Shown one piece after another: positions 9,242-18,711 of a stretch of 64,000 nucleotides of DNA. The notes beneath the pieces were generated by a model. That model did no database searches. It was not told the origin of the DNA and was given only the letters and a program-made list of their open reading frames with translations. How positions within the stretch are numbered: the stretch's first letter is position 1; every line of letters starts with the position of its first letter. Made by a program: the position numbers and the translations under genes. The stretch spans positions 190,430 to 254,429 of the forward strand of contig CAYWKS010000001.1 in the NCBI GenBank assembly GCA_964458935.1, written 5' to 3'. The stretch is from CAYWKS01 sp964458935 (lineage in GTDB: Bacteria; Planctomycetota; Phycisphaerae; Phycisphaerales; Zrk34).

Positions 9242-10426
9242 TCAGTTGGCGAGCTTGATGATCTCGCTGCCGGCGAGCAGGAACGCGGCGACGCCGTATT
9301 CCATCGTGTCCGATTCGAGGACCTCGCGGGGGTCGTGACCGACCGCCTGAACCCAGCCGAGCCGGCCGTCGTCGTCGACGGCCCAGACCAGCCCCTCCCA
9401 CGCCTTGAGGACGACGGGCATGAACCGCTCGCGGTCGAGCAGCCCGTTGTTCACGCCCCACGCCAGCGCGTAGCAGAAGAACCCGCTGCTGCTGGTCTCG
9501 GGGTTGGGGCGCCACCGCGGGTCATTGAGGCTGGAACGCCACAGGCCGTCGCGCTGCTGAAGTTCGGCGATGCGGTGGGCCATTTCCTTGTACAACTCGA
9601 CGTACCGCGGGTAGTCCGGGTAGTCGGCGGGCAGGTACTGGAGCACGCGGGTCAGGCCGGCCATGACCCAGCCGTTGCCCCGACCCCAGAAGACCTTTCG
9701 GCCGCTGGGCGTGCGCCGGCCGTCGCCGTCGGGCTTGAGCTTGAACTTCGCATCGCGGTAGTACAGGTGGGCCTGGCCGTCGTACAGGTGGCGGTGGGTG
9801 TCCCACCAGTGCGTGTTCATCAGGTCCAGGTACTTCGCCTGGCCGGTCGCCTCGTAGAGGCGGACCAGGACCGGCGGGGCCATGAACAGCGCATCGCACC
9901 ACGACCAGTTCTTGTCCTTGCTCCAGCCCACGTCGGGCCCGCGCGTCGGCTGGTCCATCATCGCGTCGAACCGCGCCATGATCGGCTCGATCATCCGCCG
10001 GTCCTTCTTGATGAAGTACAGCTCCGCGTAGGTCTGCCCGACGCAGTGGAAGTCGGCGTGCCGCGGCCGCTCGCCGGGCTGCCAGTCGTTGCCCGCGCCC
10101 CACTGCAACGCGTTGTCGAGGTACTTCCGATCCCCGGTCGTGTAGTACGTGGCCATCACGCCGGTATAAAACGTCCCGCGTATCCAGCCGGTGCTCGGCA
10201 CGTCCTCCTCGTGCTGCTTGTTGATCTTCGTGGTGGTGTTGAGGTTGTCGAGCTGCCAGTCGCAGACCTTGCGCATGAGGTCGCGGATGTAAGGCTCGGT
10301 ATAGATGATCGGGCTCTCGCCCAGCACCGGCCCGATCTTGTCCTGCGCCCGCGCCGATGGCGCCGACCACATCGCGAGCAGCCAGCCCCCCACGAGCACG
10401 TACATGATGAATTGTCGGGTGATCAT
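9242..10426 (-). CDS. Secreted unsaturated uronyl/rhamnogalacturonyl hydrolase, GH105 family
   Basis: A 394-residue exported (alpha/alpha)6-barrel enzyme of the GH105 type, which removes unsaturated uronic acid from the non-reducing end of oligosaccharides released by polysaccharide lyases. The N-terminus (FIMYVLVGGWLLAMWSAPSARAQ) is a signal peptide. Family landmarks are WIRGTFYTGVMATYYTTGD, the catalytic Asp region NWSWCDALFMAPPVLVRLYEATG, VFWGRGNGWVMAGLTRVLQYLP and DGLWRSSLNDP. It is 44 bases downstream of the 894-residue secreted protein on the same strand, so both are probably co-expressed. A second in-frame ATG 7 codons in is an alternative start. Confidence 0.88.
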   Translation of the reverse strand: MITRQFIMYVLVGGWLLAMWSAPSARAQDKIGPVLGESPIIYTEPYIRDLMRKVCDWQLDNLNTTTKINKQHEEDVPSTGWIRGTFYTGVMATYYTTGDRKYLDNALQWGAGNDWQPGERPRHADFHCVGQTYAELYFIKKDRRMIEPIMARFDAMMDQPTRGPDVGWSKDKNWSWCDALFMAPPVLVRLYEATGQAKYLDLMNTHWWDTHRHLYDGQAHLYYRDAKFKLKPDGDGRRTPSGRKVFWGRGNGWVMAGLTRVLQYLPADYPDYPRYVELYKEMAHRIAELQQRDGLWRSSLNDPRWRPNPETSSSGFFCYALAWGVNNGLLDRERFMPVVLKAWEGLVWAVDDDGRLGWVQAVGHDPREVLESDTMEYGVAAFLLAGSEIIKLAN

Positions 10427-10470
10427 GCCCTGAAGCTAGCAAGGCCCGCCGGCGGTCGCAACGCCGATCC

Positions 10471-13155
10471 TCACGGCACATCGAGTTTCTGGTTGAGCAT
10501 GGCCGGCCCGTCCATCTCGCGGAGTCCCGCGCGGATCGACTGGCCGGACAGTTCCGCCGCGGCCGCGGCGAAGCGGAACCGCTTGACCGTCGTCTGCTGG
10601 GGCTGGAGACGCGCGACGATGCGTTGCTGGGACGGCCGGCCCGGCGCGATGGCAAACGCATAGAGCGAGCGAGGCTCCTCGCCCCGGTTGGTCACCAGCG
10701 CCGTGAGCACCACGTCTGTCGTGCCGTCGTCCCGCGGCTCGACGCTCAGCGTCGGGTGGTAATCGATGTCCGGCAGCCCGATCTCCAGCGGCGTCGCCAC
10801 CTCGATCCGATAGCTGCGGTCGGCGTCGAGCTCCAGCGAACCGCTCACGATCTTCTCGCCCGCCAGCTCGCTGATCGGAAACGTGACGTCCAGCGGAGCC
10901 TGGATCGACTCGCCCGCGGGGATGTTGAATCGGATCACCCGGGGGTGGATCGTCCAGTCGGGCAGGCTGTCGATCCGCAACCGGCCGGAGATCGTCCGCT
11001 CCCAGGGGTTGGACAGGTTCAGCGCCACCCGGTGCACCTTGTAGCTGGATTCGAGGAAGTTCGGGTCGAATCGCATGGCGGCGCGGAAGCGGGCGAGCTT
11101 GGCGTCGATGCCCTCGATGAATACCGGGGCCGCGCCGATCGGGACGCGGTGGGTGCCGCCGTCGGCCTCGCCGGTCAGCACGCGGCTGTTGCCCCAGACG
11201 TCGAACAGGCGCGGCCGCTCACCCAGGTACATGTCCAGCGCCACGTCGCTGTCCGGCGACGACTGGTTCCACGCCGCCAGCGCCCCGCCCGACGGGCCGT
11301 CCAGGATGTAGCACCGCACGCCCTCGGCCAAGCGCATCGATCCGACGACCCGCCGCTCGGCCAGCCGATCGATCGTGTTGGCGTAGACCGCCAGCAGGGG
11401 ATCGGGGATCAGCCCGACGCGGGGGTCATGGGCCTGGTTCCAGGGGTGGATCGCGTACACCGCGCCCGGGTCGACCGCCCACGCCTCGACCAGCCGCAGC
11501 GCGAAGTCCTCGACGCGCTGGGTGTGATCGTGCTCGCCCGCGGGCAGCGCCTCGATGACCAGCGACGGGCCCTCGGACGTCTCGGGCCAGGTCCGCGCGT
11601 AAGCGCGCAGGTGATCGGGGCGGATCGAGGGTGGGATGTGCCTGTGGACGCCCCCGACCTGCCGGCCGATCTCGCCCATCTCGTGCTGCGCTGACCACGG
11701 CAGCACGACGGTGGCCTCGGGCACCAGCGAGTCGAACCAGTCGTGGAGCCGAGGGTACAGCCGCGGCAGGTCATCGCGCCAGAAGGCCTCGCGCGAATCG
11801 ACGCCGCCGATCTGCCATCGGCGGACCTGCTGCCCGTAGCGCACGAGCGTCGCCTGCAGCGGGCGTTTCCAGGTTTGCGGGTCGGCCGCGAGCAGCGCCA
11901 GCGGCATGTCGGGATCGGTCTTGGCCAGCAGGGCCAGCTCCTGGGGCACGCCGGCCAGGCTCAGCGTCACGCGCGGTTGTGCGCCGATCAGCTCCGCCAG
12001 CACCGGGTCGGGCCGCTTCTCCATCTCGACGAGGTCGGCCCGGGTCATCCGCTCGTTCCAGACGTCGGTGATGACCGCGCCGGTGCCCAGCCGCTCGAGC
12101 ACGCGCGGCAGCAGCATCCGCTGAGGTTGGGGCAGGCCCTCGGCCACGATGCCGAAGCGGTGGCTGTCGGCGGTGCGTTGCGGTCCGGCGGGCAGCCAGC
12201 AGAACGCCGCCAGCCGCCGGCCGACCAGCCCCCGCTCGCCGGTCACCTGCAGGTCCGCCCAGTACCATCCGAACCGCGGCACCTTCGGCGCCCACGTCCA
12301 CTGCGGTGCGTGCCGTCCGTCGAGCACCCGCCGCTGATGCGCAATCGTCCGCCCGGCCTCGTCGTACAGGGTCAGCCGGCTCTCCAGCGTCTCGCCCGTC
12401 AGGTCCCGGACCGTCACGAACACCCGCGGCTGATTCGGAGCCCGCAGGATGTTGGTCGGCGACTCGGTCACCATCTCGATCCGGGGCAACTGGAAGATCG
12501 ACACGTCGTCGAACCACGCCGCGGCGCCGATGTCCTCGCGATACAGCTCGTGCCGGCCCATGACCGGTCGGCGGAACGCGTCGCTCTGGAGCAGTTCGAG
12601 GCGGAGGACGATCCACGCCGCCTGCTCGTAATCGCCGTCGAGTTCCAGCCTCAGCCGCGTCCACTGGCCGTTGCTGCGGACCAGGCCCGAGTGGGCCATG
12701 CTCGGCTCGATGCGGCGGCCGTGCTGATCGACGAAGTAGCCGACCATCCGCACGCGGGCGTGGGTGAGCTGTTTGGTGAAGACCTCGGCGGTGACGATGT
12801 AGTCGGCGCCGGGGATGGCGGCGAGGGCGCCCCGGTCGAGGACGAGCCCGCTGGACCCGCCGTCGCTCTCCAGCTTGAGCCCGTGCTCGCCGGAGCGGCG
12901 GTGGGTCGCGTCGAAGCCGGTCAGGTCCGCCGTGTACGCCGGGAAGCCCGGCCCGCCGACGACCCGCCAATTGCGGGGCAGCCGCTCGTAGTTGCCCATC
13001 GCCCGCTCATCGAAGTCGAAGACCTCGACCACCCGGCGGGACAGGTAGTTGCGCGCCCGCGGGCTCACGGCTTCGGCGGCCTCCTGGGCCCACAGCGCCG
13101 GCGCCGCCAGCGCCGGCACGAGCGCAATCACAGCAACGATCCCGGTCCGGATCAT
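10471..13155 (-). CDS. Large secreted protein, probable polysaccharide-degradation component
   Basis: An 894-residue protein with a signal peptide (MIRTGIVAVIALVPALAAPALWAQ). Residues about 40-225 look like a carbohydrate-binding-module-type beta sandwich (VEVFDFDERAMGNYERLPRNWRVVGGPGF ... AAWFDDVSIFQLPR). The middle (about 330-640) has a TIM-barrel-like order of strands and helices, and the C-terminal 200 residues look like Ig-like beta domains (IRFNIPAGESIQAPLDVTFPIS). I cannot assign a glycosidase family or catalytic residues. Its place directly before the GH105 gene suggests a role in glycan breakdown at the cell surface or outside. Confidence 0.7.
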   Translation of the reverse strand: MIRTGIVAVIALVPALAAPALWAQEAAEAVSPRARNYLSRRVVEVFDFDERAMGNYERLPRNWRVVGGPGFPAYTADLTGFDATHRRSGEHGLKLESDGGSSGLVLDRGALAAIPGADYIVTAEVFTKQLTHARVRMVGYFVDQHGRRIEPSMAHSGLVRSNGQWTRLRLELDGDYEQAAWIVLRLELLQSDAFRRPVMGRHELYREDIGAAAWFDDVSIFQLPRIEMVTESPTNILRAPNQPRVFVTVRDLTGETLESRLTLYDEAGRTIAHQRRVLDGRHAPQWTWAPKVPRFGWYWADLQVTGERGLVGRRLAAFCWLPAGPQRTADSHRFGIVAEGLPQPQRMLLPRVLERLGTGAVITDVWNERMTRADLVEMEKRPDPVLAELIGAQPRVTLSLAGVPQELALLAKTDPDMPLALLAADPQTWKRPLQATLVRYGQQVRRWQIGGVDSREAFWRDDLPRLYPRLHDWFDSLVPEATVVLPWSAQHEMGEIGRQVGGVHRHIPPSIRPDHLRAYARTWPETSEGPSLVIEALPAGEHDHTQRVEDFALRLVEAWAVDPGAVYAIHPWNQAHDPRVGLIPDPLLAVYANTIDRLAERRVVGSMRLAEGVRCYILDGPSGGALAAWNQSSPDSDVALDMYLGERPRLFDVWGNSRVLTGEADGGTHRVPIGAAPVFIEGIDAKLARFRAAMRFDPNFLESSYKVHRVALNLSNPWERTISGRLRIDSLPDWTIHPRVIRFNIPAGESIQAPLDVTFPISELAGEKIVSGSLELDADRSYRIEVATPLEIGLPDIDYHPTLSVEPRDDGTTDVVLTALVTNRGEEPRSLYAFAIAPGRPSQQRIVARLQPQQTTVKRFRFAAAAAELSGQSIRAGLREMDGPAMLNQKLDVP

Positions 13156-13275
13156 GTGGGTGTTATCGGCCGCGCACCGGCCCCGCCTTCAACGCAAGCG
13201 ATCAGGCCGTTTGATCGTGCCCCGTTGCCCGCTGAGAATGCCCGCGTCCAAGACCCCGAACCCAGGGAGCCCGCC

Positions 13276-13782
13276 ATGAAGCTCGGTGTCATTGCCGATA
13301 CGCACGATCGACTGCCGACGATGGAGCGTGCGATCCAGTTGTTCGTGGATCAGCGGGTCGACGCCATCCTCCACGCCGGCGACTTCGTCGCGCCGTTCGC
13401 GGCCAAGCGGCTGCTGCCGCCATACGTGCCCGAGTCGATCCCGGTCCACTGCTGCTTCGGCAACAACGACGGCGAGCGCGAGGGGTTGGTCGGGGTGCTG
13501 CCGCAACTGGTGGACGGGCCGGTCCGCGCGGTGTTCGGCGGCTGCACCGTCGTCATGGACCACTTCATCGACTGGCTGAAACCCCAGGCGATCGCCGGCG
13601 CTGACGTCGTCGTCACCGGCCACACCCATGCGGTCGTCAACGAGACGCGAGACGGCGTGCTGTACCTCAACCCCGGCGAGTGCTGCGGGTGGCTGAACGG
13701 CCGCTGCACGGTCGCCGTGCTCGAGACGGCCCCGGGAAACGGGGGCGGGCCGACCGCCCGGATCATCGACATCACACCGTGA
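13276..13782 (+). CDS. YfcE/MJ0936-family metallophosphoesterase
   Basis: A 168-residue calcineurin-like phosphodiesterase of the YfcE/MJ0936 type. The dinuclear metal-site motifs are all present: DTHD (residues 8-11), HAGDFV (about 35-40), GNND (about 61-64) and GHTHAVV (about 116-122), with LNPGECCGWLNG replacing the usual LNPGS turn. Members hydrolyse phosphodiesters in vitro; the cellular substrate is unknown. The start is ATG 13276 with AGGGAG upstream. It is transcribed divergently from the 894-residue secreted protein. Confidence 0.88.
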   Translation: MKLGVIADTHDRLPTMERAIQLFVDQRVDAILHAGDFVAPFAAKRLLPPYVPESIPVHCCFGNNDGEREGLVGVLPQLVDGPVRAVFGGCTVVMDHFIDWLKPQAIAGADVVVTGHTHAVVNETRDGVLYLNPGECCGWLNGRCTVAVLETAPGNGGGPTARIIDITP

Positions 13783-13842
13783 CGCCCGAGGTCGCCGGTG
13801 CCGTCAGCGGCGTGCGTGGCCCGGTCAACCCGCGAGGGTGCG

Positions 13843-15252
13843 TTACCGCGATCGGGCGCTCAAGGCGTCGGCGCGTTGGACGGTGATGACGTTGAGCTTG
13901 AGACCGGGTTCGTAGCGCGTCTTGCCGACGATGCCGACGACCTGGCCGAGCAGCAGGCGCAGCGACCGGTCCTCGCGGGGCTCGACATACCCGATGGTCA
14001 GCCCGGTCAGCGGGTCGACCAGCCGATACAGCAGCGGCCGCTGATCGCCGGTATAGAGCGTGCTGGCCATCAGCTTGCCGACGGCGGTGTAATCCGGGAC
14101 CGGGCGTGCGGTCGTGGGGGTGTTGGGGTCGGGCGCGGCGGCGCGGGCGGCGGCGAGGTCGCGCTGGGCCCGTTGGAGGTCGCGCCACGCCTGGAGCACG
14201 CTGATCCGCGCCTCGACCAGCGCTGACTGTCCGGGCGTCAGGTCGTAACCCGCCCGGGCGGCGCGATAATCCGCCAGCAGCGCCGCGACCGGTCGATCGA
14301 CCGGGGCCGTCGCCGCGGCCGTCGCGAACCGGCTATCCAGTTGCGACAGCGCTTGAGCAGCCTCCACAGGGCGCGGGTCCGACGGCTCGACCGCCAAGAT
14401 GTCGGACGGCTCGATCTCTGGCATGGCCGCGGCGCTGCCCGCGACCGGGGTCGCCGCGGCGTTGGCGTCGCCGACCTCGGCCGGCGCGGCTTCGGTCGCC
14501 GCGGCGGTGTCCTCGGTCACCGCGATCACGGCGGCCGCCTCGACCGCGGCGTTGGCGTCGGCCACCTCGACCGCGGTATCCGGTGAGCCGGGTTCCGCGG
14601 CGACCACCTCGGTAGTGGTTGTGCCGGCGTTCATGTCGGCCTCGGCGGCGACGACTTCGGTCAGCGCGCGCGGCGCGGCGGCGTCGGACGTGACCGGTTC
14701 GGTCGGCTGGTTCGGTGCGGCCGCGGGCTGCGCGGCGGCCCGCGCGGCGGCGATCTGCGCCTCCGTCGCCTTGTCCACGAAATCGCCCGAGATGTAGAGC
14801 ATCGCGCCGTCGGGCGGCTCGATCCTGTACCAGCCCTGTTCCTCGCCGAGGATCTTCACCTCGGCATTGCGGTCGAGGCGGAGCTGGATCTTGTAGCTGC
14901 GGCTCTGGCCCGGCCCGGCGGGCGAGGGCGCCCGCACACGCACGTCATCGCCGGTCACGCGACCCGAGTTGCCGTCGGCGACCTCCACGAACTGCTTGGA
15001 GATGTAGCTGAACTGCCCCGCCGGCGGCACGACCATGTACCACCCGAAGAGGATCTCCCCGACCTCCACGATGTCGCCCTCGTTGAGCTTGCCGACGTGA
15101 TAGTAGGTCTCGCCGGGGCCGGCGCGGAGGTAGACGTCATCGGCGTTGACCACGCCGGTGAACGGCGCCGTCGGATGCTGCGCCCACGCGGCAAGCGTGT
15201 GGCACAGCGTCACCGCCGCCGCCACGACCGATATTCGAATCGCCTGGTTCAT
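13843..15252 (-). CDS. Secreted protein with two bacterial SH3 domains
   Basis: A protein of about 469 residues with a signal peptide (SVVAAAVTLCHTLAAWAQ). Two tandem bacterial SH3 (SH3b) modules follow: about 30-95 (TGVVNADDVYLRAGPGETYYHVGKL ... SYISKQFVEV) and about 97-160 (GRVTGDDVRVRAPS ... GWYRIEPPDGAMLYISGDFVD). A long Ala/Glu/Val-rich low-complexity linker (about 165-300) precedes a C-terminal domain with a Leu/Ala-rich helix and an SH3-like end (IGYVEPREDRSLRLLLGQVVGIVGKTRYEPG). SH3b domains usually bind peptidoglycan or envelope proteins. The second ATG at 15252 has GAGGG at good spacing and is preferred over 15258. Confidence 0.8.
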   Translation of the reverse strand: MNQAIRISVVAAAVTLCHTLAAWAQHPTAPFTGVVNADDVYLRAGPGETYYHVGKLNEGDIVEVGEILFGWYMVVPPAGQFSYISKQFVEVADGNSGRVTGDDVRVRAPSPAGPGQSRSYKIQLRLDRNAEVKILGEEQGWYRIEPPDGAMLYISGDFVDKATEAQIAAARAAAQPAAAPNQPTEPVTSDAAAPRALTEVVAAEADMNAGTTTTEVVAAEPGSPDTAVEVADANAAVEAAAVIAVTEDTAAATEAAPAEVGDANAAATPVAGSAAAMPEIEPSDILAVEPSDPRPVEAAQALSQLDSRFATAAATAPVDRPVAALLADYRAARAGYDLTPGQSALVEARISVLQAWRDLQRAQRDLAAARAAAPDPNTPTTARPVPDYTAVGKLMASTLYTGDQRPLLYRLVDPLTGLTIGYVEPREDRSLRLLLGQVVGIVGKTRYEPGLKLNVITVQRADALSARSR

Positions 15253-15326
15253 GGCCATGCCCTCATGTCGTGATCGAGTTTGACCCTACCCATCGCCAAC
15301 GACGGCGTCAAGAATCTTACGCGAAG

Positions 15327-15356
15327 TTGGGTGCGGATCGAACCGCGGTCTACAAT
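15327..15356 (+). promoter_or_regulatory. Candidate promoter of the small membrane protein gene
   Basis: TTGGGT (15327-15332) and TACAAT (15351-15356) are separated by 18 bases, about 40 bases before the GTG start at 15395. The same TACAAT -10 hexamer recurs before several genes in this window. Confidence 0.45.
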
Positions 15357-15394
15357 GTCGGTCACCACCGCATCAGACGCGAAAGGATCGCCCG

Positions 15395-15691
15395 GTGTTC
15401 GGAGTTCATTTTGAAAGCCTGCGTAACCAGCCCGGCGTCGGGTCGGTCTACCGGCGGATGACGGGCCGGCCCGGCTGGGTCTGGGGCACGGCCGTCGCGG
15501 TCGGCATCCTCCCGTTCGCCGCGCTGCTCGTGCTCGTCGCTCTCGCCGCCGTCTTCACCACCGCCGCGGTCTTTTTCATCCTCAGCGGCATCGATACGCT
15601 GGTCCAGGCGATCGCCGGCTCGCCCCCCGAGCGGCACGTCAGCGAGCACGGACGGGAGAACGTCCGCGTCATCCGTCCCGAGCAGCGTTAG
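15395..15691 (+). CDS. Small membrane protein, 98 aa
   Basis: Unrecognised small protein. It starts with GTG at 15395, supported by an AAAGGA ribosome site 8 bases upstream. A long hydrophobic stretch (WGTAVAVGILPFAALLVLVALAAVFTTAAVFFIL is split here by type: about residues 29-62) can span the membrane once or as a tight hairpin. A charged C-terminus (PPERHVSEHGRENVRVIRPEQR) would lie in the cytosol. The gene converges on the EamA exporter gene. Confidence 0.65.
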   Translation: MFGVHFESLRNQPGVGSVYRRMTGRPGWVWGTAVAVGILPFAALLVLVALAAVFTTAAVFFILSGIDTLVQAIAGSPPERHVSEHGRENVRVIRPEQR

Positions 15692-15714
15692 CGGCCTGCC
15701 ATCGACGGCGGTCA

Positions 15715-16653
15715 TCACTCGACGATGGACCGCTCATGGCGGCGTGCGTGGCGACCGGCGCGGGTGTTGAGAATCAACCCGCCCCCGACGAAAGCCAGGC
15801 CGACCGCGTGCCAGGCCGTCAGCGGCTCGTCATGGATCAGCCAGCCCCAGCCGGCGGAAAGCATCATGAGCACGAGCAGGTAGTAGGCGACGGTCGCGGC
15901 ACGCAGCCGCCACAACGCCGCGTACCACAGCCCGATCGCGCCGAGCTGGCCCGGCAACCCCAGGTAGGCCATCGCCGCCCACCCATCGACTCCAAGACCG
16001 CTCCACTGGCCGATGACCTCCGCCGACATCAACGGCAGGCTGATCAGCGCCGAGAGGACCATGAGGGTCATCAGCATGTCGCGCGGGCTCAGGCGATGGC
16101 GCAGCCCGCGGGGCAGGACGCCGTTCATCGATGCGAACAGCGAGGCGATGAAGACCAGCCCGGGCCCGGCGAGCCCGTCCCGCAGGTCGAGCGATTCGCC
16201 CATCGCCAGCGGCAGCGCCACACCCACGTACGCCAGCAGGATCGCCGCCCATTGCGCGGGCCTGACCCGCTCGCCGAGCAGCACCAGCCCCAGCCACGCG
16301 ATGTGCAGCGGCTGAGCCCCCATGATCATGCCCATGATCCCGCTGCTGGTCGTCCGTGCGCCCGTGGCGAGCATGATCTGGAAGATCGGCCCGACGAGGA
16401 TCGCCAGGAGCACCAGCGTCGCCCAGCCGCGCCGGCCCAACCCCGCCAGCCTCGGCCGCTTCGCCAGCATCAGCGCCCCCGCGGCCAGCGCCGCGATGTC
16501 GAAACGCAACAACGCGAATGGGATCGGCTCCAGCCCCGCGTCCAGCCGCATGTACCGGATCAGCGCGAAGTTGACCGACCAGATGACCGCCGCGCCCAGC
16601 GCCATCGCGTGCCCGGCCCACCCGCGTCGGGGCTGGCGATCACGAACCGCCAC
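15715..16653 (-). CDS. EamA/DMT-family transporter
   Basis: A 312-residue integral membrane protein of the drug/metabolite transporter superfamily with about ten hydrophobic segments in two EamA halves. The first half starts at GHAMALGAAVIWSVNFALIRYM and includes GARTTSSGIMGMIMGAQPLHIAWLGLVLLGERV. The second starts at AGPGLVFIASLFASMNGVLPRG and ends LIHDEPLTAWHAVGLAFVGGGLIL. Such proteins export small metabolites from the cytosol; the substrate cannot be told. Its first 14 bases overlap the end of the upstream DHH phosphoesterase gene, indicating translational coupling in the ribF operon. Confidence 0.87.
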   Translation of the reverse strand: MAVRDRQPRRGWAGHAMALGAAVIWSVNFALIRYMRLDAGLEPIPFALLRFDIAALAAGALMLAKRPRLAGLGRRGWATLVLLAILVGPIFQIMLATGARTTSSGIMGMIMGAQPLHIAWLGLVLLGERVRPAQWAAILLAYVGVALPLAMGESLDLRDGLAGPGLVFIASLFASMNGVLPRGLRHRLSPRDMLMTLMVLSALISLPLMSAEVIGQWSGLGVDGWAAMAYLGLPGQLGAIGLWYAALWRLRAATVAYYLLVLMMLSAGWGWLIHDEPLTAWHAVGLAFVGGGLILNTRAGRHARRHERSIVE

Positions 16654-17653
16654 AGGCTCGCTCGATTTGCTGCGTCAGGTGGTCGACCACCTCGTCGACG
16701 GTTCGGTCGGTCTTGGCCCCCGCGGCGCGGGCGTGGCCGCCCCCGCCCAGCGTCGACGCGAGCGCGTTGACGTCGATCGCACACGCGCCCTCGGGCTTGG
16801 ACCGCAGGCTCACGCGCGACCGGCCGTTCTGCTCGACGATCAGCCCGACCACGCGGATCGACTCGGCGATCTGCGGGATATCCACGAACCGCTCGGTCTC
16901 GTCGTCGCGGGCCCCGGTTTCCTCGAAGTCAACGCGGCGGAGGGTCATCAGCGCCGCCTGCCCGTCGGCGATGAGCTTCATCGACGCCAGGGCGCGGGCG
17001 AGCAGGCCAAGCTTCTCGGGGCGGTCGGCCTGCTCGCTGAACATGTAGATGCGGGCGTGGTTGACACCGCCGCGCTGGAGCCGCGCCGCCAGCTCGTGGG
17101 TCTGCGGCCGCGTGTTGGAAAAGCGGAACCACCCGGTGTCCGAGGCGATACCCAGGTACAGCGCCTCGCCGATCAGCGCGTCGTACTCGACGCCCAGGGC
17201 GTCGATGAGGTGGGCGACCGGCTCGCACACCGCCGCGGCGGCGGCGTCCACGTGCTTCATGTGCCCGACGTCGTCGCCGTGCAGGTGATGATCGACCACG
17301 ATCGTCTTGTCGTGCCGCGGCTTCAGCCAGTCGCTCAACCCCTCCAGTTGCGACCAGGCGCAGGTGTCGAGCACGACGATTGCGTCGGGCTCTTCGATGC
17401 GCCGCGCCGCGGCGCCCTCGTGCAGCGTCAGGTCCACGCGGTCGGCCAGGAACTTGAGGTTGCGCGGCAGCGGCGGCAGGAGTCGCCGCTCGACCCGCTT
17501 GCCGCGGACCTCCAAGGCGCGGCCCAGCGCGATCACCGCCCCCAGCGCATCGCCATCGGGCTTGGCGTGGCCGGTCAGCAACACCCGCTTCACCTCGTCG
17601 GCCGCCAGTCGCCCGGCGACCCGTTCCAGCGTCGTGTGGGTCGGATCATTCAT
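16640..17653 (-). CDS. DHH-family phosphoesterase (NrnA-type oligoribonuclease / pAp phosphatase)
   Basis: A 337-residue cytosolic phosphoesterase with the full DHH/DHHA1 layout: GHAKPDGDALGAVIAL (motif I, near residue 29), VVLDTCAW (motif II), IVVDHHLHGD (DHH motif III), GIASDTGWFRFSN (motif IV) and the C-terminal DHHA1 loop LGGGGHARAAGAKT. NrnA-type enzymes finish degradation of short RNA oligonucleotides and hydrolyse 3'-phosphoadenosine 5'-phosphate. ATG 17653 follows the ribF stop by 7 bases; the longer in-frame ORF overlaps ribF and was rejected. Confidence 0.88.
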   Translation of the reverse strand: MNDPTHTTLERVAGRLAADEVKRVLLTGHAKPDGDALGAVIALGRALEVRGKRVERRLLPPLPRNLKFLADRVDLTLHEGAAARRIEEPDAIVVLDTCAWSQLEGLSDWLKPRHDKTIVVDHHLHGDDVGHMKHVDAAAAAVCEPVAHLIDALGVEYDALIGEALYLGIASDTGWFRFSNTRPQTHELAARLQRGGVNHARIYMFSEQADRPEKLGLLARALASMKLIADGQAALMTLRRVDFEETGARDDETERFVDIPQIAESIRVVGLIVEQNGRSRVSLRSKPEGACAIDVNALASTLGGGGHARAAGAKTDRTVDEVVDHLTQQIERACGGS

Positions 17654-17660
17654 CGCGCTA

Positions 17661-18602
17661 TCACGCCTCGGGGCTGACGGCCATCGCCGCCGGGTCGAGC
17701 AGGTCGCCGTCCGCCGCGGCGCGGATGAACGCCATGTCGTCGGCGAGTTGGCGGCGCAGGGCGTCGACGTCGGGCATCCGCCACTGATCGCGCCGGTAGC
17801 GGAGCACGTCGATCCGCAGCGTCCGGCCGTACAGGTCTCCGTCATAGCCGAGCAGGTGCGCCTCGGCCAGCCGCTGCGCACCGCCGAACGTCGGCTTGCG
17901 CCCCACGCTCAACGCCGCGGGGTAGGCCCGGCCGTCGACGTCGGCGAAGCCGGCGTACACGCCGTCGGCGGGCAGCATCTGCGGCGCGGTGTCGAGGTTG
18001 GCCGTGGGCACGCCGATCAGCGTGCCCCGCCGATCGCCTTCGACGACGCGGCCCTGCATCTGCCACGGCCGCCCCAGGCAAAGGGTCGCGTCGGCCACCC
18101 GACCGTGCAGCAGCAGCCACCGCACCAGCGATGTGCTCACCGTCGCCAGCGTCTTGTCCCGCAGCCTGACCACGACCAGCGGCTCGACCACCGCCTCGAA
18201 CCCGTGCTCCGAGCCCATCCGCTCCAGCGCCTGAATGTCGCCGATGCGGTTGCGGCCGAATCGGAAATTGGCCCCCTCGACCACGGCGATCGGCTGGAAC
18301 CGCTCAACGATCGAGCTGATGAACTGCTCGGCCGTCTGCTCCAACAGCGAGCGCTCGGGGTCGAGCCAGTCGATCTCGGCGCCGAGGTCGGCCAGCCGGG
18401 CGGCGCGCTGGTCCTGGTGGAGGACGGTGGGCGGGGCCTTCTCCGGCCGAAGCGCCCGCCGCGGATGGCGGGTGAAGGGCATCGCGACGACCCGGCCGCC
18501 CCGGGCGTCGGCCAGCGCGCGGGCGCGGGCGAACAGCGACGCGTGGCCCCGGTGCAGGCCGTCAAAATTCCCGATCACGACAACGGTGGGCGTCTGGGTC
18601 AT
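17661..18602 (-). CDS. ribF: Bifunctional riboflavin kinase / FMN adenylyltransferase
   Basis: A 313-residue two-domain enzyme that phosphorylates riboflavin to FMN and adenylates FMN to FAD. The N-terminal nucleotidyltransferase domain has the GNFDGLHRGHASL motif at residue 12 and the FGRNRIGD loop; the C-terminal flavokinase domain shows GDRRGTLIGVPTANLD with the PTAN metal/ATP motif. The ATG at 18602 starts MTQTPTVVVIG, right before the first beta strand, so the N-terminal extension is shorter than in many RibF proteins. It heads an operon with the DHH phosphoesterase and EamA transporter, and is divergent from atpG with about 110 bases between. Confidence 0.92.
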   Translation of the reverse strand: MTQTPTVVVIGNFDGLHRGHASLFARARALADARGGRVVAMPFTRHPRRALRPEKAPPTVLHQDQRAARLADLGAEIDWLDPERSLLEQTAEQFISSIVERFQPIAVVEGANFRFGRNRIGDIQALERMGSEHGFEAVVEPLVVVRLRDKTLATVSTSLVRWLLLHGRVADATLCLGRPWQMQGRVVEGDRRGTLIGVPTANLDTAPQMLPADGVYAGFADVDGRAYPAALSVGRKPTFGGAQRLAEAHLLGYDGDLYGRTLRIDVLRYRRDQWRMPDVDALRRQLADDMAFIRAAADGDLLDPAAMAVSPEA

Positions 18603-18711
18603 TCGCGCCAAGCATAGCGGGGCCACCCCCCGCGGACCAAGACGCCGGCGCGTCGCCCGCCGGCGCCGCGCGGGCTGGCAGCCCGACCGCCGTTGGCCTA
18701 ACATGCCGCCT

